Below, piece after piece: positions 1 through 9,294 of a stretch of 64,000 bases of DNA. The stretch spans positions 1-64,000 of the forward strand of contig NZ_CP157676.1 of the NCBI RefSeq assembly GCF_040105105.1. The letters are read 5' to 3'. The DNA is from Polaromonas hydrogenivorans. GTDB lineage: Bacteria; Pseudomonadota; Gammaproteobacteria; Burkholderiales; Burkholderiaceae_C. Below the pieces are notes generated by a model. That model was not told the DNA's origin, ran no database searches, and worked only from the letters and a program-made list of their open reading frames with translations. Position 1 is the stretch's first letter. Every line of letters starts with the position of its first letter. Both the position numbers and the translations under genes were made by a program.

Positions 1-1296
1 TTAAGAGCCATGCTTTTCTCCTATTTGGCGGTTCCACGCAGTTTGTATCTGTTCTTCTACTAACTCGACGACGCGTTCGTAAGCATCAAAAGCACGGCGA
101 TAGGTCCGTGCGTTAATTGACGACGGATCCGTGTCATAAACCGTTCCGAATTCGGCACTCGCGCTCGCTGTTAACGACGTCTTCGGAATTTCGACCGGCA
201 ACACCATATTGGCATAACCCGCCGTGATCCATTCCCTGACGACGCTTGATGATGAATCATTTGAATCGACACGCGCAAGAAGCACGTCAACAAAATCAAA
301 ACTCTTGGTTTTGCCACGGTTGGTAATCAAATTCGTCGTCAGGTCGTTGAACAAATTCCAAAATTGACCACTCGACGTGAAGTCGAGCGTGCTAGGAGGC
401 AAGGGCATGATCAACCCATCGGCAGCAAGCAGCGAGTTGATGGTTAAATAAGAAAGCGACGGGGACGTATCAATGATGATCACGTCGTATTTTGTTCGGG
501 CAATATCGATGCCATGCGTCAGCACGTTCCAAAACTCAAAGCTGCTTTCTTCTTTCTGTCGAGAGGGGAGGGCGAATTCTGCTGAGTAGAGGGCAAGATT
601 GGCAGGAACTATATCGATCCCTGACCAGTACGTCGACTGAATCGCATAGTCGATTGAAATTTCTGAGCCGAAACACAGCGGAAGGATAGTTTGCTCATCG
701 GACACGTCGACATCGGGCAACACACCAAAGAGGGTTGTCATGGATCCTTGCGGGTCGGTGTCAATGACGAGAACATTGTGACCTCGAAGACTCAAGCCTT
801 GGGCGAGCGTGACAGCTGTTGTCGTTTTGGTAACGCCGCCTTTGAAGTTTGCCACAGCAATTGTGATCGCCTCGGCACTGGCAGGGCGCATGTGTTTAGC
901 GCGTACGTTTTTCGCCCAAACACGCGTGTCCGATAGGGGAAATCGACGTCGATGGCCAAGTTCCATTTGGCCGATCGGCAGATCGCACTTTTTAATGCGA
1001 TAGTCCATCTGCGCTTTTTCAAGACCGCAAATGGTTGCCACTTGGTTTGTCGTGAACGTCGGCGGTCTTTTACGTGCGTTGGGCGCCAGCATCGTACTTC
1101 GAACACTTTCGATTACCGCACCAACGCGGCTTGAAGTGGCAATTAAGTCCTCAAGACTGACTCTTGAATCAAGTAATTTTTTTTTTGTCATGCATTTTTC
1201 CTGGAAAGACGCGAACTTTTGCGCAAGCGTCAGATTGTGCGTCAAAGCTCTGCTTTTAGGTGTTTCTTCCCGTTTTTCCCCTTCTAAATTTTGCAA
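1..1296 (-). CDS. parA: ParA-type partition ATPase
   Basis: Plasmid-partition ATPase of the ParA/Soj family, 431 residues, complete (its TAA stop is bases 1-3 of the window). The deviant Walker A motif KGGVTKTTT lies near residue 153 and is followed by VIDTDPQGSMTTLFG; VIIIDTSPSLSYLT near residue 273 is the Walker B region. An N-terminal extension of about 140 residues carries a probable helix-turn-helix (NQVATICGL), as in type Ia ParA proteins that repress their own operon. It diverges from the rep gene across the iteron region, which fits a replication-partition module. No parB follows it here; the nearest parB is at 4383 and is KorB-like. The stretch is more AT-rich than most of the window, so it may have a different history from the KorB-like parB. 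Confidence 0.9.
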   Translation of the reverse strand: MQNLEGEKREETPKSRALTHNLTLAQKFASFQEKCMTKKKLLDSRVSLEDLIATSSRVGAVIESVRSTMLAPNARKRPPTFTTNQVATICGLEKAQMDYRIKKCDLPIGQMELGHRRRFPLSDTRVWAKNVRAKHMRPASAEAITIAVANFKGGVTKTTTAVTLAQGLSLRGHNVLVIDTDPQGSMTTLFGVLPDVDVSDEQTILPLCFGSEISIDYAIQSTYWSGIDIVPANLALYSAEFALPSRQKEESSFEFWNVLTHGIDIARTKYDVIIIDTSPSLSYLTINSLLAADGLIMPLPPSTLDFTSSGQFWNLFNDLTTNLITNRGKTKSFDFVDVLLARVDSNDSSSSVVREWITAGYANMVLPVEIPKTSLTASASAEFGTVYDTDPSSINARTYRRAFDAYERVVELVEEQIQTAWNRQIGEKHGS

Positions 1297-1403
1297 ACAT
1301 CCCTTCTCTTATAAATATCTTTAGAAGGTTAAATACCTTTACCGAAATAATATTCATATAAATCAATAACTTAAGTCATTTAGTGGAGCTAAACAACGAG
1401 AGT

Positions 1404-1466
1404 TGTGAGCGAAACCAGGGGATTTGTGAGCCGGACTAGCTGAAGTGTGAGATGAACAGTCAAAAG
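1404..1466 (+). repeat. Three 21-bp iteron-like direct repeats
   Basis: TGTGAG occurs at 1404, 1425 and 1446, exactly 21 bp apart, or two helical turns. A further copy with a longer match, TGTGAGCGAAAtCAG, lies at 1567-1581 and matches the first repeat (TGTGAGCGAAAcCAG, 1404-1418) at 14 of 15 positions. Phased repeats beside a Rep_3-type initiator gene are typical binding sites for that protein. Repeat conservation outside TGTGAG is weak in the second and third units. Confidence 0.6.
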
Positions 1467-1475
1467 GGTTCAGAC

Positions 1476-1484
1476 TTGTCCACA
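1476..1484 (+). promoter_or_regulatory. DnaA-box-like site
   Basis: TTGTCCACA differs at one base from the consensus DnaA box TTATCCACA. It sits between the phased iterons and the rep gene, where iteron plasmids commonly place a host DnaA site. Confidence 0.5.
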
Positions 1485-1671
1485 GAACAAAATTACGCCT
1501 TTTTAGTGTCCGTTTTTGCCATTAATGGGTTCGAAAAAGCAAAAATTGACGAAAGTTATTTGTAAATGTGAGCGAAATCAGAGACTTAAAAAAATGGGGA
1601 CATGGCCATACGTGAGACAAATCTGAGGGCTTATCGCCAAGTAAGCGCTAGGAATTCCGGGAGGAGCGATC

Positions 1672-1692
1672 ATGAACACATCGTTTGTGTGA
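1672..1692 (+). CDS. Six-codon leader ORF overlapping the rep start
   Basis: The best ribosome-binding site in the region (GGGAGGAG, 1659-1666) is correctly spaced for the ATG at 1672, not for any start in the rep frame. That ATG opens a six-codon ORF (MNTSFV) ending in TGA at 1690-1692, inside the first codons of the rep frame. It could be a leader peptide coupling rep translation, or the true rep start followed by a +1 shift at GTG TGA, or the product of a one-base indel. Nothing in the sequence separates these. Confidence 0.35.
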   Translation: MNTSFV

Positions 1693-3040
1693 ATTTAAAG
1701 AACTCACAGATAATGAAAGCATGAAAGTAGCACAACACCTCGGATCTGATCGGTTGGAAAAACCGGTGTCAACTTTGGCGTTGATTCCAAAGACAGCCGC
1801 CATTACCCGAGTCGGACGCCAAGCCTATACCGTGATGCTACTGATCGCACGTGATCAGGGCAGGGAGGACACGGATACCGGCATGTTCTCGGCGCCGCTG
1901 AACACTGTCATTCGGGGTTTTGAGGGGAACGTTTCAGCCAGTAATGATTTAAAGAAGCATCTGCGATCGATGGTGACGCATGTCGTTGAATGGCAGTCAC
2001 CATCGCCATCAGAGACCATTGAATGGGGGGCCTGCGCGTTATTGTCTGAAGTCAGGCTGTTCAAAAAAAACGGGGAGAACTGGTTATCGTGGGCTTACCC
2101 ACCGTCTCTGCGCCAAGAAATGCTCAATCCTCAGCGCTATGCGCAAATCCGTCGATCGACGATTGCGCAATTCAGAACCCACGCCGGCTTGGCACTGTAT
2201 GAGATTTGCGCGCGCTATAAAGACAACCCCTCTCACATGACAAGCAAGCAGCATTGGCAATGGTGGCTGCCAGTGTTAACTGGCAAGCCGATACCTGATG
2301 AGATCAAAACTGAATTTCGTTTTTTTAATCGAGACACGATCAAGCCAGCAGTCGATGAAGTGAACGAGATCAGCGAGTTAACGGTCACAGTCAGAGAGCA
2401 CAAAGTCGGGCGTACCGTCGAATATTTACAGTTTGAGGTGTACAAAAAAGCTGAGACTCAAGATGTATCTGCTCAACCGGTCAATTTTGTTGAAGTGGTT
2501 CATGCCCAACAACTGGGAATTGATATCGAAGTCGCCGAAGATCTTTATCTTCGGTACGGTGCCTTTATTTTTGGAAAGGCAGTGCAACGTTTAGCGGCAC
2601 GTATCGCCATGCCTGGTACGCCTGTCTTTTCACGACACGCCTACCTAAAGGTACTTTTATCTGGGCGCGCCATCGATGGCGCTCAGAGTCCCGCCGAGGG
2701 AGCAAGTACCGTTGAGCATATTGAAAAACCGCCGACGCGTCTGGTGAACAATGTCGCGGAGCAACGATTTGACAAACTTCGAGAGCGCGAGAGTGAACGG
2801 GTGAAAAAAGTAAGAGCAGAGATTGAGGAACTTAACGCCCAGTCCCTGGTGCTGCTTTTAGATGAATTCAAAGCCCATTTAACGACGCGACATATGCCAC
2901 CGACGGTGATGCAACGATTGGCAGACGGAAAATGGCAATCCGCATTGGTCATGGGAGAACTTATTCGGTTCTATTGGAAAAAAAGCAGAGGTAGTGAATG
3001 GATGGGCGCAGAGATGCTACCAAATGGCCAAATTAATTGA
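1685..3040 (+). CDS. rep: Replication initiator protein (Rep_3-type)
   Basis: Plasmid replication initiator, up to 451 residues. The N-terminal half (to about residue 250) has the winged-helix pattern of Rep_3/RepB initiators, including a stretch around GLALYEICARYKDNPS and the WQWWLPVLTGK segment seen in this group. The C-terminal third is charged and less conserved, with a coiled-coil-like run rich in R, E and K near residue 365. The frame is open from a TTG at 1685; the first ATG in frame is at 1721 with a weak ribosome-binding site, while the strong one upstream serves the six-codon leader ORF. It presumably binds the phased repeats just upstream. Family assignment is fairly secure; the start is not. 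Confidence 0.8.
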   Translation: MCEFKELTDNESMKVAQHLGSDRLEKPVSTLALIPKTAAITRVGRQAYTVMLLIARDQGREDTDTGMFSAPLNTVIRGFEGNVSASNDLKKHLRSMVTHVVEWQSPSPSETIEWGACALLSEVRLFKKNGENWLSWAYPPSLRQEMLNPQRYAQIRRSTIAQFRTHAGLALYEICARYKDNPSHMTSKQHWQWWLPVLTGKPIPDEIKTEFRFFNRDTIKPAVDEVNEISELTVTVREHKVGRTVEYLQFEVYKKAETQDVSAQPVNFVEVVHAQQLGIDIEVAEDLYLRYGAFIFGKAVQRLAARIAMPGTPVFSRHAYLKVLLSGRAIDGAQSPAEGASTVEHIEKPPTRLVNNVAEQRFDKLRERESERVKKVRAEIEELNAQSLVLLLDEFKAHLTTRHMPPTVMQRLADGKWQSALVMGELIRFYWKKSRGSEWMGAEMLPNGQIN

Positions 3041-3054
3041 TTGATTGCACTCGG

Positions 3055-3690
3055 GAATCAACGCTTCGGGAATCCGGCCATCGCTAAAGCGGTGCATGGC
3101 CTTGTCGGCGCTGACGAGGTGGGATTCCTGCCAGTAGCGCTCCAGCATCGCCAGCCGGTCGGTGCAACTGGTGACGAGCTAGGCAAAGGCGACTGCATCC
3201 GGCCGGGTGGATGCCGGCAGGGCTTTGCCTGGCGCAGCGCTGCGGTGCGCAGGCTGCTGTCGGCCTGGCGCCTGGCCTTGAGAATAAGGCGCAGTTCCTG
3301 AAATGCTCGCACTACCCGCCGTTGCAGGCGTGGGCGTTGGCCTGGACCTGGCGCCAGTCCTGCGGGTCGGGCGGCTGCGCCAGGGAGTCGATGTCGCCGT
3401 CCCAACTGCCCGAGTTGAGTTTTTTGGCAGCGCTCTTGAACCAGCGCATCGCCTGGGTACGGGCGCGCGGGATGCCGGCCGGCGGGCGTCCGTGAAGGCG
3501 TCCTGGAACAACTCGCCCGTGAGCAGGCCCTCCTGCGCCACGTCGTTGATCACGCCCTGGATCACGCTTTCCAGGCGGCTCTCGCAGACATAGCGGGCGC
3601 GGCCCTTGAGGATGTCGTAGCGCAGATCGGGAAAAATTTCAGCCAGGCGCGGCAGGTCTTTCTGGAACAGCTGCTCCTGCAGGGCCACCG
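3055..3690 (-). pseudogene. Degenerate partial copy of the DinG-like helicase gene
   Basis: This stretch is a decayed partial copy of the helicase gene at 5721-7986. The segment encoding ALQEQLFQKDLPRLAEI and GRARYVC is nearly identical in the two, and so is the zone read as KALPASTRPD. Relative to the larger copy it has an internal deletion of roughly 190 bp, small indels that break the frame, and no ends: it starts inside the helicase core and stops before the Walker A region. It lies directly after rep and is followed by another gene fragment, so this interval looks like the scar of a rearrangement that duplicated part of the downstream gene. Confidence 0.75.
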
Positions 3691-3754
3691 TGCCCGGCAG
3701 CGCCGGTCACGGCTTGCCGGCGTCGATCCTTCACGCTCTACTTCCTGTACTTCC

Positions 3755-3946
3755 TTGTCTGTCTCATGCCTTGACTTGCCAAGCCTGCTGGTGCGCGAGC
3801 CCACGGGCGCCTACCGGCCGGCACAGCTTGACGAGGTGCTGCGGGCAGCGCAGCAGACGCTGCTGGGCCGGGTGCGCGGCGCTGAGGTGATGGCTTCAAC
3901 CCAGGCAGTGCGCGATTTCCTGGCCGCGCGCCTGGGCTGCGTGCAT
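3755..3946 (+). pseudogene. RadC-like (JAB domain) gene fragment
   Basis: The reading frame gives LLVREPTGAYRPAQLDEVL and then MASTQAVRDFLAARLG, matching the region just upstream of the metal-binding JAB motif in plasmid-borne RadC-like proteins. The catalytic HxH...D motif is absent because similarity ends near 3946 and the frame runs into unrelated residues. There is no convincing start, so it is a remnant truncated at both ends. Plasmid RadC-like genes often sit near partition and antirestriction genes, in keeping with this location. Confidence 0.5.
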
Positions 3947-4179
3947 CGGCGTGCATCGACTTGTCCATTTTTGAATGGGATTACTCCTGCCCGACATCAA
4001 GGGTTCTGCGCCAGGCGGCGGAGCCGCATGTGTTGAACGGTGCAAAGGTCGGGCAGTTTTGCACCATGCAAAAGGTGGGAAAAACTTTTTGGGCATGCAA
4101 GATGGATCAACAGACCTAGGGAATTTAACCTCAACGTCCCGGTTTCAATCGGTTCATAGCGATGACCGCAGGAGCCGCC

Positions 4180-4386
4180 GGGAGCGCGAGCTCTTCGAAG
4201 ACCTGGCCCGGCAGGTCGGCCAGCGGCTGTTTCCCGGATTCGCTTGTCAGGCACGGCAGCGATGCGCACGCCGCGAGCGAAGGCGTGCCGGTGTGGCGCA
4301 TGAAGGGCTCGCCCGCCAGGCAGGCCATCCAGGAAATCCGCTGCGTCCTGGCCGCCATCACCGATAAAATGAAATCCAACCCATGA
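4180..4386 (+). pseudogene. C-terminal remnant of an IncC/ParA-type ATPase
   Basis: Directly before parB, and overlapping its start by ATGA, is the tail of a ParA-like protein: HAASEGVPVWRMKGSPARQA followed by IQEIRCVLAAITDKM and a stop at 4384-4386. Short segments upstream (LARQVGQRLF near 4200) fit the same family in another frame, so at least one frameshift is present. Nothing upstream encodes the ATPase core. The arrangement shows that parB once followed its own parA in an overlapping operon and that this partner has been lost. The parA at 1-1296 may now supply the ATPase, but it has a different organisation. Confidence 0.6.
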
Positions 4387-5474
4387 TGACTGACGAACCG
4401 ACTTCCCCCTTCCTGCCCTTTGCGGACCGCGTGCCCAGGCCCGTGGTCACGCTCAAAGCCCGTCCCCGGTTGGCCGAGGCCACGCTGGCCAGCCTGCGCG
4501 CGGCCAGCGCCCAGGCGCCAGGCGAGGCGCTGCGCCTTCCCCTGGCGGATATCGACGAGGACCCCGACCAGCCCAGGACGGTGTTTGACGCCGAGGAGCT
4601 GGGCAGCATGGCCCAGAGCATCCTGGCCCATGGCGTGGTCCAGCCCATCGTGGTCCGCCCGCAAGCGGGCGGGCGCTACGTGCTGGCCTTTGGCGCGAGG
4701 CGCCTGCGCGCGTCCCGGCTGGCCGGCGTGCCCGACATTCCGGCCGTGGTCCGCGCGACCGGCGTGAACGGTCCCAACGAATTCGCCGCGCAGCTGATCG
4801 AGAACCAGCAGCGCGCCGACCTGTCCAACTCCGACCTGGCCGCCGCCATTGCCCGCCTGGTGCGCGAAGGCTTGACGACCAAGCAGATCGCGGCCATCTG
4901 CGCGCTCAAGGACTACCAGGTCACTGCCTTCCGGCAGGTCGGGGACTTGCCGCCCGAGTTGGCCGCGCGCCTGGACAGCGCGGACATGCGCGCGCTCTAT
5001 GACCTGTCTCGCCAGTGGGGCAAGACGCCGGCCGAGGTGATCGCCGCCTTGCCCGAGGCCGGCACATTCCTCAGCGTGACCGAGGCGAGGCGCATCATTG
5101 GCGCGATCACCGGCAAGCCGACCGGCAGCATCGTGCTCGAGCGCGCCCGGGCGGCCAGCGGCCAGAACCTGCCAGAGGACGAGCCAGAAAAAGCGCCCCC
5201 GGTGCGTGAGCCCCCAGCCAAGCAGCGCCCACCCATCGAGGAACCTCCTGCGCCCGAAGGCTTGCCGGCCCAGGCCCAACCCAAAGCCGCCCCCGGGGCC
5301 GTGCAGGCGAGCCAGGGCGGCGCGCCCGTGTTCATCGTGGCCGCGGGCGACGGGCGCAGCGGCCGGCTGGTGGTGGAGCGGCGCGCCAGGCGGGCAGGGT
5401 GGGCGCTGGTAGCCTACGCCACCGGCGTCGAGGAAGTGGACGCGACGCAGCTGCGGATCGTTCGCATCGAGTAG
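4383..5474 (+). CDS. parB: KorB-like ParB partition/regulatory protein
   Basis: Centromere-binding protein of the ParB family, 363 residues. The N-terminal nuclease-fold domain shows DEDPDQPRTVFD, then FGARRLRASRLAGV (the GxRRxxA box) and LIENQQRADLSNSDLAAAI. A helix-turn-helix follows near residues 155-180 (LTTKQIAAICALKDYQVTAF). A proline-rich linker (residues 265-300) leads to a C-terminal domain of about 60 residues starting PVFIVAAGDGRSGR, resembling the SH3-like dimerisation domain of IncP KorB. KorB proteins act in partition and as global repressors with KorA or IncC. The start overlaps the stop of the parA remnant, which fixes ATG 4383. No perfect KorB operator palindrome was found nearby. 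Confidence 0.9.
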   Translation: MMTDEPTSPFLPFADRVPRPVVTLKARPRLAEATLASLRAASAQAPGEALRLPLADIDEDPDQPRTVFDAEELGSMAQSILAHGVVQPIVVRPQAGGRYVLAFGARRLRASRLAGVPDIPAVVRATGVNGPNEFAAQLIENQQRADLSNSDLAAAIARLVREGLTTKQIAAICALKDYQVTAFRQVGDLPPELAARLDSADMRALYDLSRQWGKTPAEVIAALPEAGTFLSVTEARRIIGAITGKPTGSIVLERARAASGQNLPEDEPEKAPPVREPPAKQRPPIEEPPAPEGLPAQAQPKAAPGAVQASQGGAPVFIVAAGDGRSGRLVVERRARRAGWALVAYATGVEEVDATQLRIVRIE

Positions 5475-5720
5475 CCCCATCACCCCGTGTCCCTGGAAAA
5501 GGGGCTCCGGCAGCCCTGGCAACACGACTTCAGGCGACTTTCAGATCCCACGAAAACACTCCTGGCCCCTACAACGCCGGCTCGGGCAATTCTTGGCTCT
5601 GGGACTTTTCCTTCCGACAGGGGTTGCCGACTGACTTTGCAGCACTTCAATCCTGGCACGTCGATGCCGTGGCCAAGAAGTGGGAAGTGGGAAGCGTCTC
5701 GTCATCCCATGACGCACTGC
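5475..5720. other. Gap between convergent parB and helicase gene
   Basis: No gene, tRNA or clear terminator is seen. The two flanking genes converge here. Confidence 0.4.
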
Positions 5721-7986
5721 TCAAGGCAGGGGACGACCCTCCATTGACAACGCCGTGGCCGGCGGCCGCACCAGCGCAAACGGCGGCAGCCCGGCCAGCA
5801 TCGCCTGGCCGTAGCGCATCGTCACCAAGCGGGTGTCGCACACCGTGATGACCGCCCGGTCCGTCTCGGTGCGCACGCCGCGCCCGGCCCACTGGGCCAG
5901 CTTCATTCCTGCCCGGGGCACCGAGAGCTCGGTGAACGGGTCGCGCCCCTGGCTGCTGAGCCACTCGGCCAGCGCTTCCTCGACCGGCGAGCTCGGCGGC
6001 GTGAACGGCAGCTTGTCGATCACCACGTGCTCGCACAAAGCGCCCGGCAGGTCGATGCCTTCGCCAAAGGACTGCAGGCCAAAGATGATGGAGCGCTCGC
6101 CGGCCTTGACGCGCTGGCCGTGCTCCCTGAGCAGCTCGGTGCGCGAGCGCACGCCCTGCACCAGCACCTGGTCGAGCAGATCATGGGGTAGCGCCGCATG
6201 GCAGGCCTGCATCTGGCGCCTGGAGGTGAACAACACCAGCTGCCCGTGCCGGTGCTCGCGCAGCAGGCCGGGCAGCTTGTCGCACAGCTCGTCGGAAAAG
6301 CCCGGGTTTTTGGGCGAATGCGCCATGGGCGCGATACGCAGTTCGCCCTGCGTGGCATAGTCAAAGGGCGAGTCCACGACCAGGGAGCGGCGCTCGGGAA
6401 AGCGGTTCATGCCGCTCAGGCGGTCAAAAAAATCAAAGCTGCCGCAGGCCGTCAGCGTGGCCGAGGTGCAGACGGCGGCGCTGACCTGGCTCCACAGGTG
6501 CCTGGACAGCACCTGGGCGGCCGTCATCGGGCTGGCGCACAGCCAGGCGTCCGGCGCGCTGCCCGCTCCCTCCTCCGCCCACTCGATCCACTTGGCCCAC
6601 GGCACCCGGTCGTGGGTCGCCCAGGCGCTCAGCAGCTTGTCCAGCGTGCCCAGGCGCGAGAGGTACACGCCCAGCTCGACGCCGGCGCGGCTTTGCTCCT
6701 CGCGCTCGGTAGCCGACTTCGATTCGTCGGGCTCCTTCAATGCCGCCGCGATGCTTGAAACCACCGAGGCAATGGCGCGGATGAGCGTGGCGAGCGCCTG
6801 GCACTCGGGAACCAGGGCCTCCGGGATACGGCCCTGGGCGAAGCGGTGGACGGGCTGGTTGGCGCTGACGAGTTGGGCATCCTGCCAGTAGCACTCCAGC
6901 ATCGCCAGCTTGTCGGTGCAGCCGGTGACGAGCTGGGCAAAGGCGACCGGGTCCGGCCGGGTGGATGCCGGCAGGGCCTTGCCATGGCGCAGCGCCACCG
7001 TGCGCAGGCTGGTGAGCAATTTGCTGCTCGTGCCCAGGCGAGCTCGGTGGGAGAACTGCTCGGCCGCGATGGCGGGCAGGTGATGCGCCTCGTCGAACAC
7101 GAACAGGGTGTTGCCCGCATCGATCAGGCTGCTGTCGGTCTGCAGCGTCGCCAGCACCAGGGCGTGGTTGGCCACCTGTAAGGTAGCGCCGGCCGCCTGG
7201 CGCCGTGCCTTGAAGAAGGCGCAGCTTCTGAAATGCTCGCACTGCCCGCCGTTGCAGGCGTGGGCATTGGCCTGGACCTGGCGCCAGTCCTGCGGGTCGG
7301 GCGGCTGCGCGAGGCTGTCGATGTCGCCATCCCAGCTGCCTGAGTTGAGTTTCTTGGCGCTGCTCTTGAACCAGCGCATCGCCTGGGTGCGGTCGCGCGG
7401 GATGCCGGCCGACTGCCGGCGGGCGTCGCCAAAGGAATCCTGGAACAGCTCACCCGTGAGCAGGCCGTCCTGCGCCACGTCGTTGATCACGCCTTCGAGG
7501 CGGCTTTGGCAGACATAGCGCGCACGGCCCTTGAGGATGTCGTAGCGCAGATCGGGAATGATTTCAGCCAGGCGCGGCAGGTCTTTCTGGAACAGCTGCT
7601 CCTGCAGGGCCACCGTGGCCGTGGAGACGATGACGGTCTTGTGGAGCACCTCGGACGCCACGATGGCCGCCAGGCAGTAGGCGACCGTCTTGCCGGTACC
7701 GGTTCCGGCTTCGAGCTGTGCCAGGTTGCGGCCGCTACGTGTCTTCGTCCCCGGGCGCCCTGGCCGACAGGAAGGTCAGCAGGCAGGCCTGCATCATCTG
7801 GTACTGGCCGGGACGGGCGATGAAGCCGGGCCAGTCGGCGGCGACCTCGCCATACAAGAGCTCCAGCCGGATGCGCGCGGCTTCGAGCTGGTCGGGGTCG
7901 ATGCCGCGCTCGCAGGCATGCGCCGGGACCGGGGAAAACGCCAGGGGCGCGCCTTCAGGCGCGGACGGGGTGGTGGACAAACTCAT
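5721..7986 (-). pseudogene. DinG-like (XPD-family) DNA helicase, one frameshift
   Basis: Superfamily 2 helicase of the DinG/XPD group. From the N terminus: 83 residues ending ARPGQYQMMQACLLTF in one frame, then in another frame the Walker A motif LEAGTGTGKTVAYCL, LHKTVIVSTATVALQ (motif Ia), cysteines such as those in CNGGQCEHFRSC that fit the family's FeS domain, FVFDEAHHLPAIA (Walker B/DEAH), CTSATLTA, and FGLQSFGEGIDLPG with a final arginine motif. The two frames meet near 7735-7745, where ACG TAG ends the first frame; one extra base (or two missing) restores a single protein of about 750 residues. The break could be a real mutation or a sequencing error; a programmed shift at TAG is unlikely. 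It lies convergent to parB, and a decayed duplicate lies at 3055-3690. Confidence 0.7.
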
Positions 7987-8121
7987 CTGGCTGATTATTG
8001 ACCGATGTCACGCCTTGCACACCGCAGGTGAAAGCTGCCAGAAGATGCCGGCCGAGGCGAGTGTGATCAGCCCCATGCAGGCAAAGGTCGCCTGGAACGA
8101 ATGCAGTTTTGGGAGGCGGCC

Positions 8122-8476
8122 ATGAAAACAGCAGAGCTTGCCGGCGCGCAGTTGGATTGTTGGGTGGCCCAGCGGATGTCCAGACCCAAAAGCGGCAGCA
8201 ATCCATATTGATGTGATGACCGCCACCGTCTTGACGAGGGTGGATGACGAAACGGGGAAAGCCGAACTTTGGGCGCCCTGATCGAACTGGTCTCAGGTCG
8301 AGCCCATCATTGAGCGCGAACGGATCGAGATTGTGAATGCCTACCCGCAGTGGGCGGCGTGCTGACACGGCACGGCAAGCCCTTGGCTCGAGGAAGCCAA
8401 AGGCTGGCATGGTCCAACGCCGCTGGTTGCCGCCATGTGTGGCCAGCAAGTTTGGCAACGAGGTTCCTGATCAGCC
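8122..8476 (+). pseudogene. Degenerate DUF2591-like phage protein gene
   Basis: A start at 8122 gives MKTAELAGAQLDCWVAQRM, the typical opening of DUF2591 phage proteins. After a frameshift and stops, the rest of the family pattern is recognisable: NWSQVEPIIERERIEI near 8285, GWHGPTPLVAAM near 8400, then ASKFGNEVPDQP near 8450 in yet another frame. At least two frame changes and an in-frame stop make it non-functional. A good ribosome-binding site (GGGAGGCGGCC) still precedes the ATG. It is one of several prophage traces in the window. Confidence 0.6.
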
Positions 8477-8603
8477 CCTCGCTGCGCGGCCACCGATTCC
8501 TCGGCCCTGGGCTTGAAGGCCGCGCGCAGCCGCTGGCCACCAGGGTTGTCTTGCCGGTCGCATGCTCTCCGAGCTTTCAGGGCATGATGGAGCGCGGCCC
8601 TGT

Positions 8604-9047
8604 TCAAAGCGGCCATGCTCAGCCGAGCGCGGATGACGCCGCCCTGACCGACAGATGGCTCAAGGCTTCAAGCCTTGCAAGACAAGCGGGCTTGCGCGGG
8701 CTGGGCGAACCGGATGCCGCCCATCGCCAACCCATCGACGCCGCACGTGCTCCGACTGCGATGACATGGCTTTGCGGCTCCGGAGGGCGCGCCTGCGGGA
8801 CCGAACACGCTGGCGAATCCTGCTGCGCGAGCGTCATGTTCACGCAGACGAACAACTCCACGGCTGCGTAAACTTCCACGGTCTGCCTTGACGGCTTCGA
8901 AAATGCACGACTTCAAAAAACCAGTTTACGAAACCGTTTTATTCGTGGACGATGGTCTCGCAGCCGTGACGGTTCAGCTTCGATGCCGACATCGAACGGT
9001 TCGGAATCGTGAATCCGCAGACGAAAACGTCCTCGCTGGCGATGCGC
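8604..9047 (+). repeat. Dispersed repeat, copy A
   Basis: The sequence recurs in the same orientation at 14097-14693. The right 330 bp of copy A (8718-9047) match copy B (14361-14693) with only about seven mismatches by eye, and the left 100 bp match less closely. Copy B carries about 160 extra bases between these blocks. No family was recognised in any frame. It lies directly after the decayed DUF2591-like gene. Confidence 0.7.
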
Positions 9048-9294
9048 GCCGCAATGGCCGCCAATGCTAAAAATGCCTGTGCCTGGGGTTTTTCCATCCT
9101 GCTCAACAGGCGGCTTCAGGATCATCGGGCAATGCGATCGGTTGTCACCACGACCCCATGGCATGCAAGAGCGATGCCCTGTGCGGGGCAGGGCGGGGGC
9201 AGTGCCTTGGCGCCACCCATCCCCCTGATCGGGCAGCGGCCGCGTGCTGTCAAAATCGCATCCGGATCGTTCCTGATTTTTATTCGGAGATTGC
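9048..9294. other. Gap without recognised genes
   Basis: No supported gene. The ribosome-binding site CGGAG for the next gene is at its right end. Confidence 0.35.

Larger units (their letters stand above)
1297..1671. other. Probable plasmid origin region between parA and rep
   Basis: No gene is seen. The stretch next to parA (1310-1375) is very AT-rich. It is followed by a phased series of TGTGAG motifs and a DnaA-box-like site, and a strong ribosome-binding site (GGGAGGAG, 1659-1666) sits at its right end. Iterons, an AT-rich segment, a DnaA box and an adjacent initiator gene are the usual parts of an iteron-controlled origin. The origin role is inferred from this arrangement. Confidence 0.65.

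Noticed and set aside
2580..2600. KorB operator (TTTAGCGGC near 2585)
   Set aside because: Only a half site is present and it lies inside rep; the full palindrome was not found.
4131..5525. Minus-strand frame of 464 codons
   Set aside because: Antisense of parB; composition rich in Gly, Arg and His without domains.
7730..7750. Programmed frameshift in the dinG-like gene
   Set aside because: The junction ACG TAG lacks a known slippery or RF2-type context; mutation or sequencing error is simpler.
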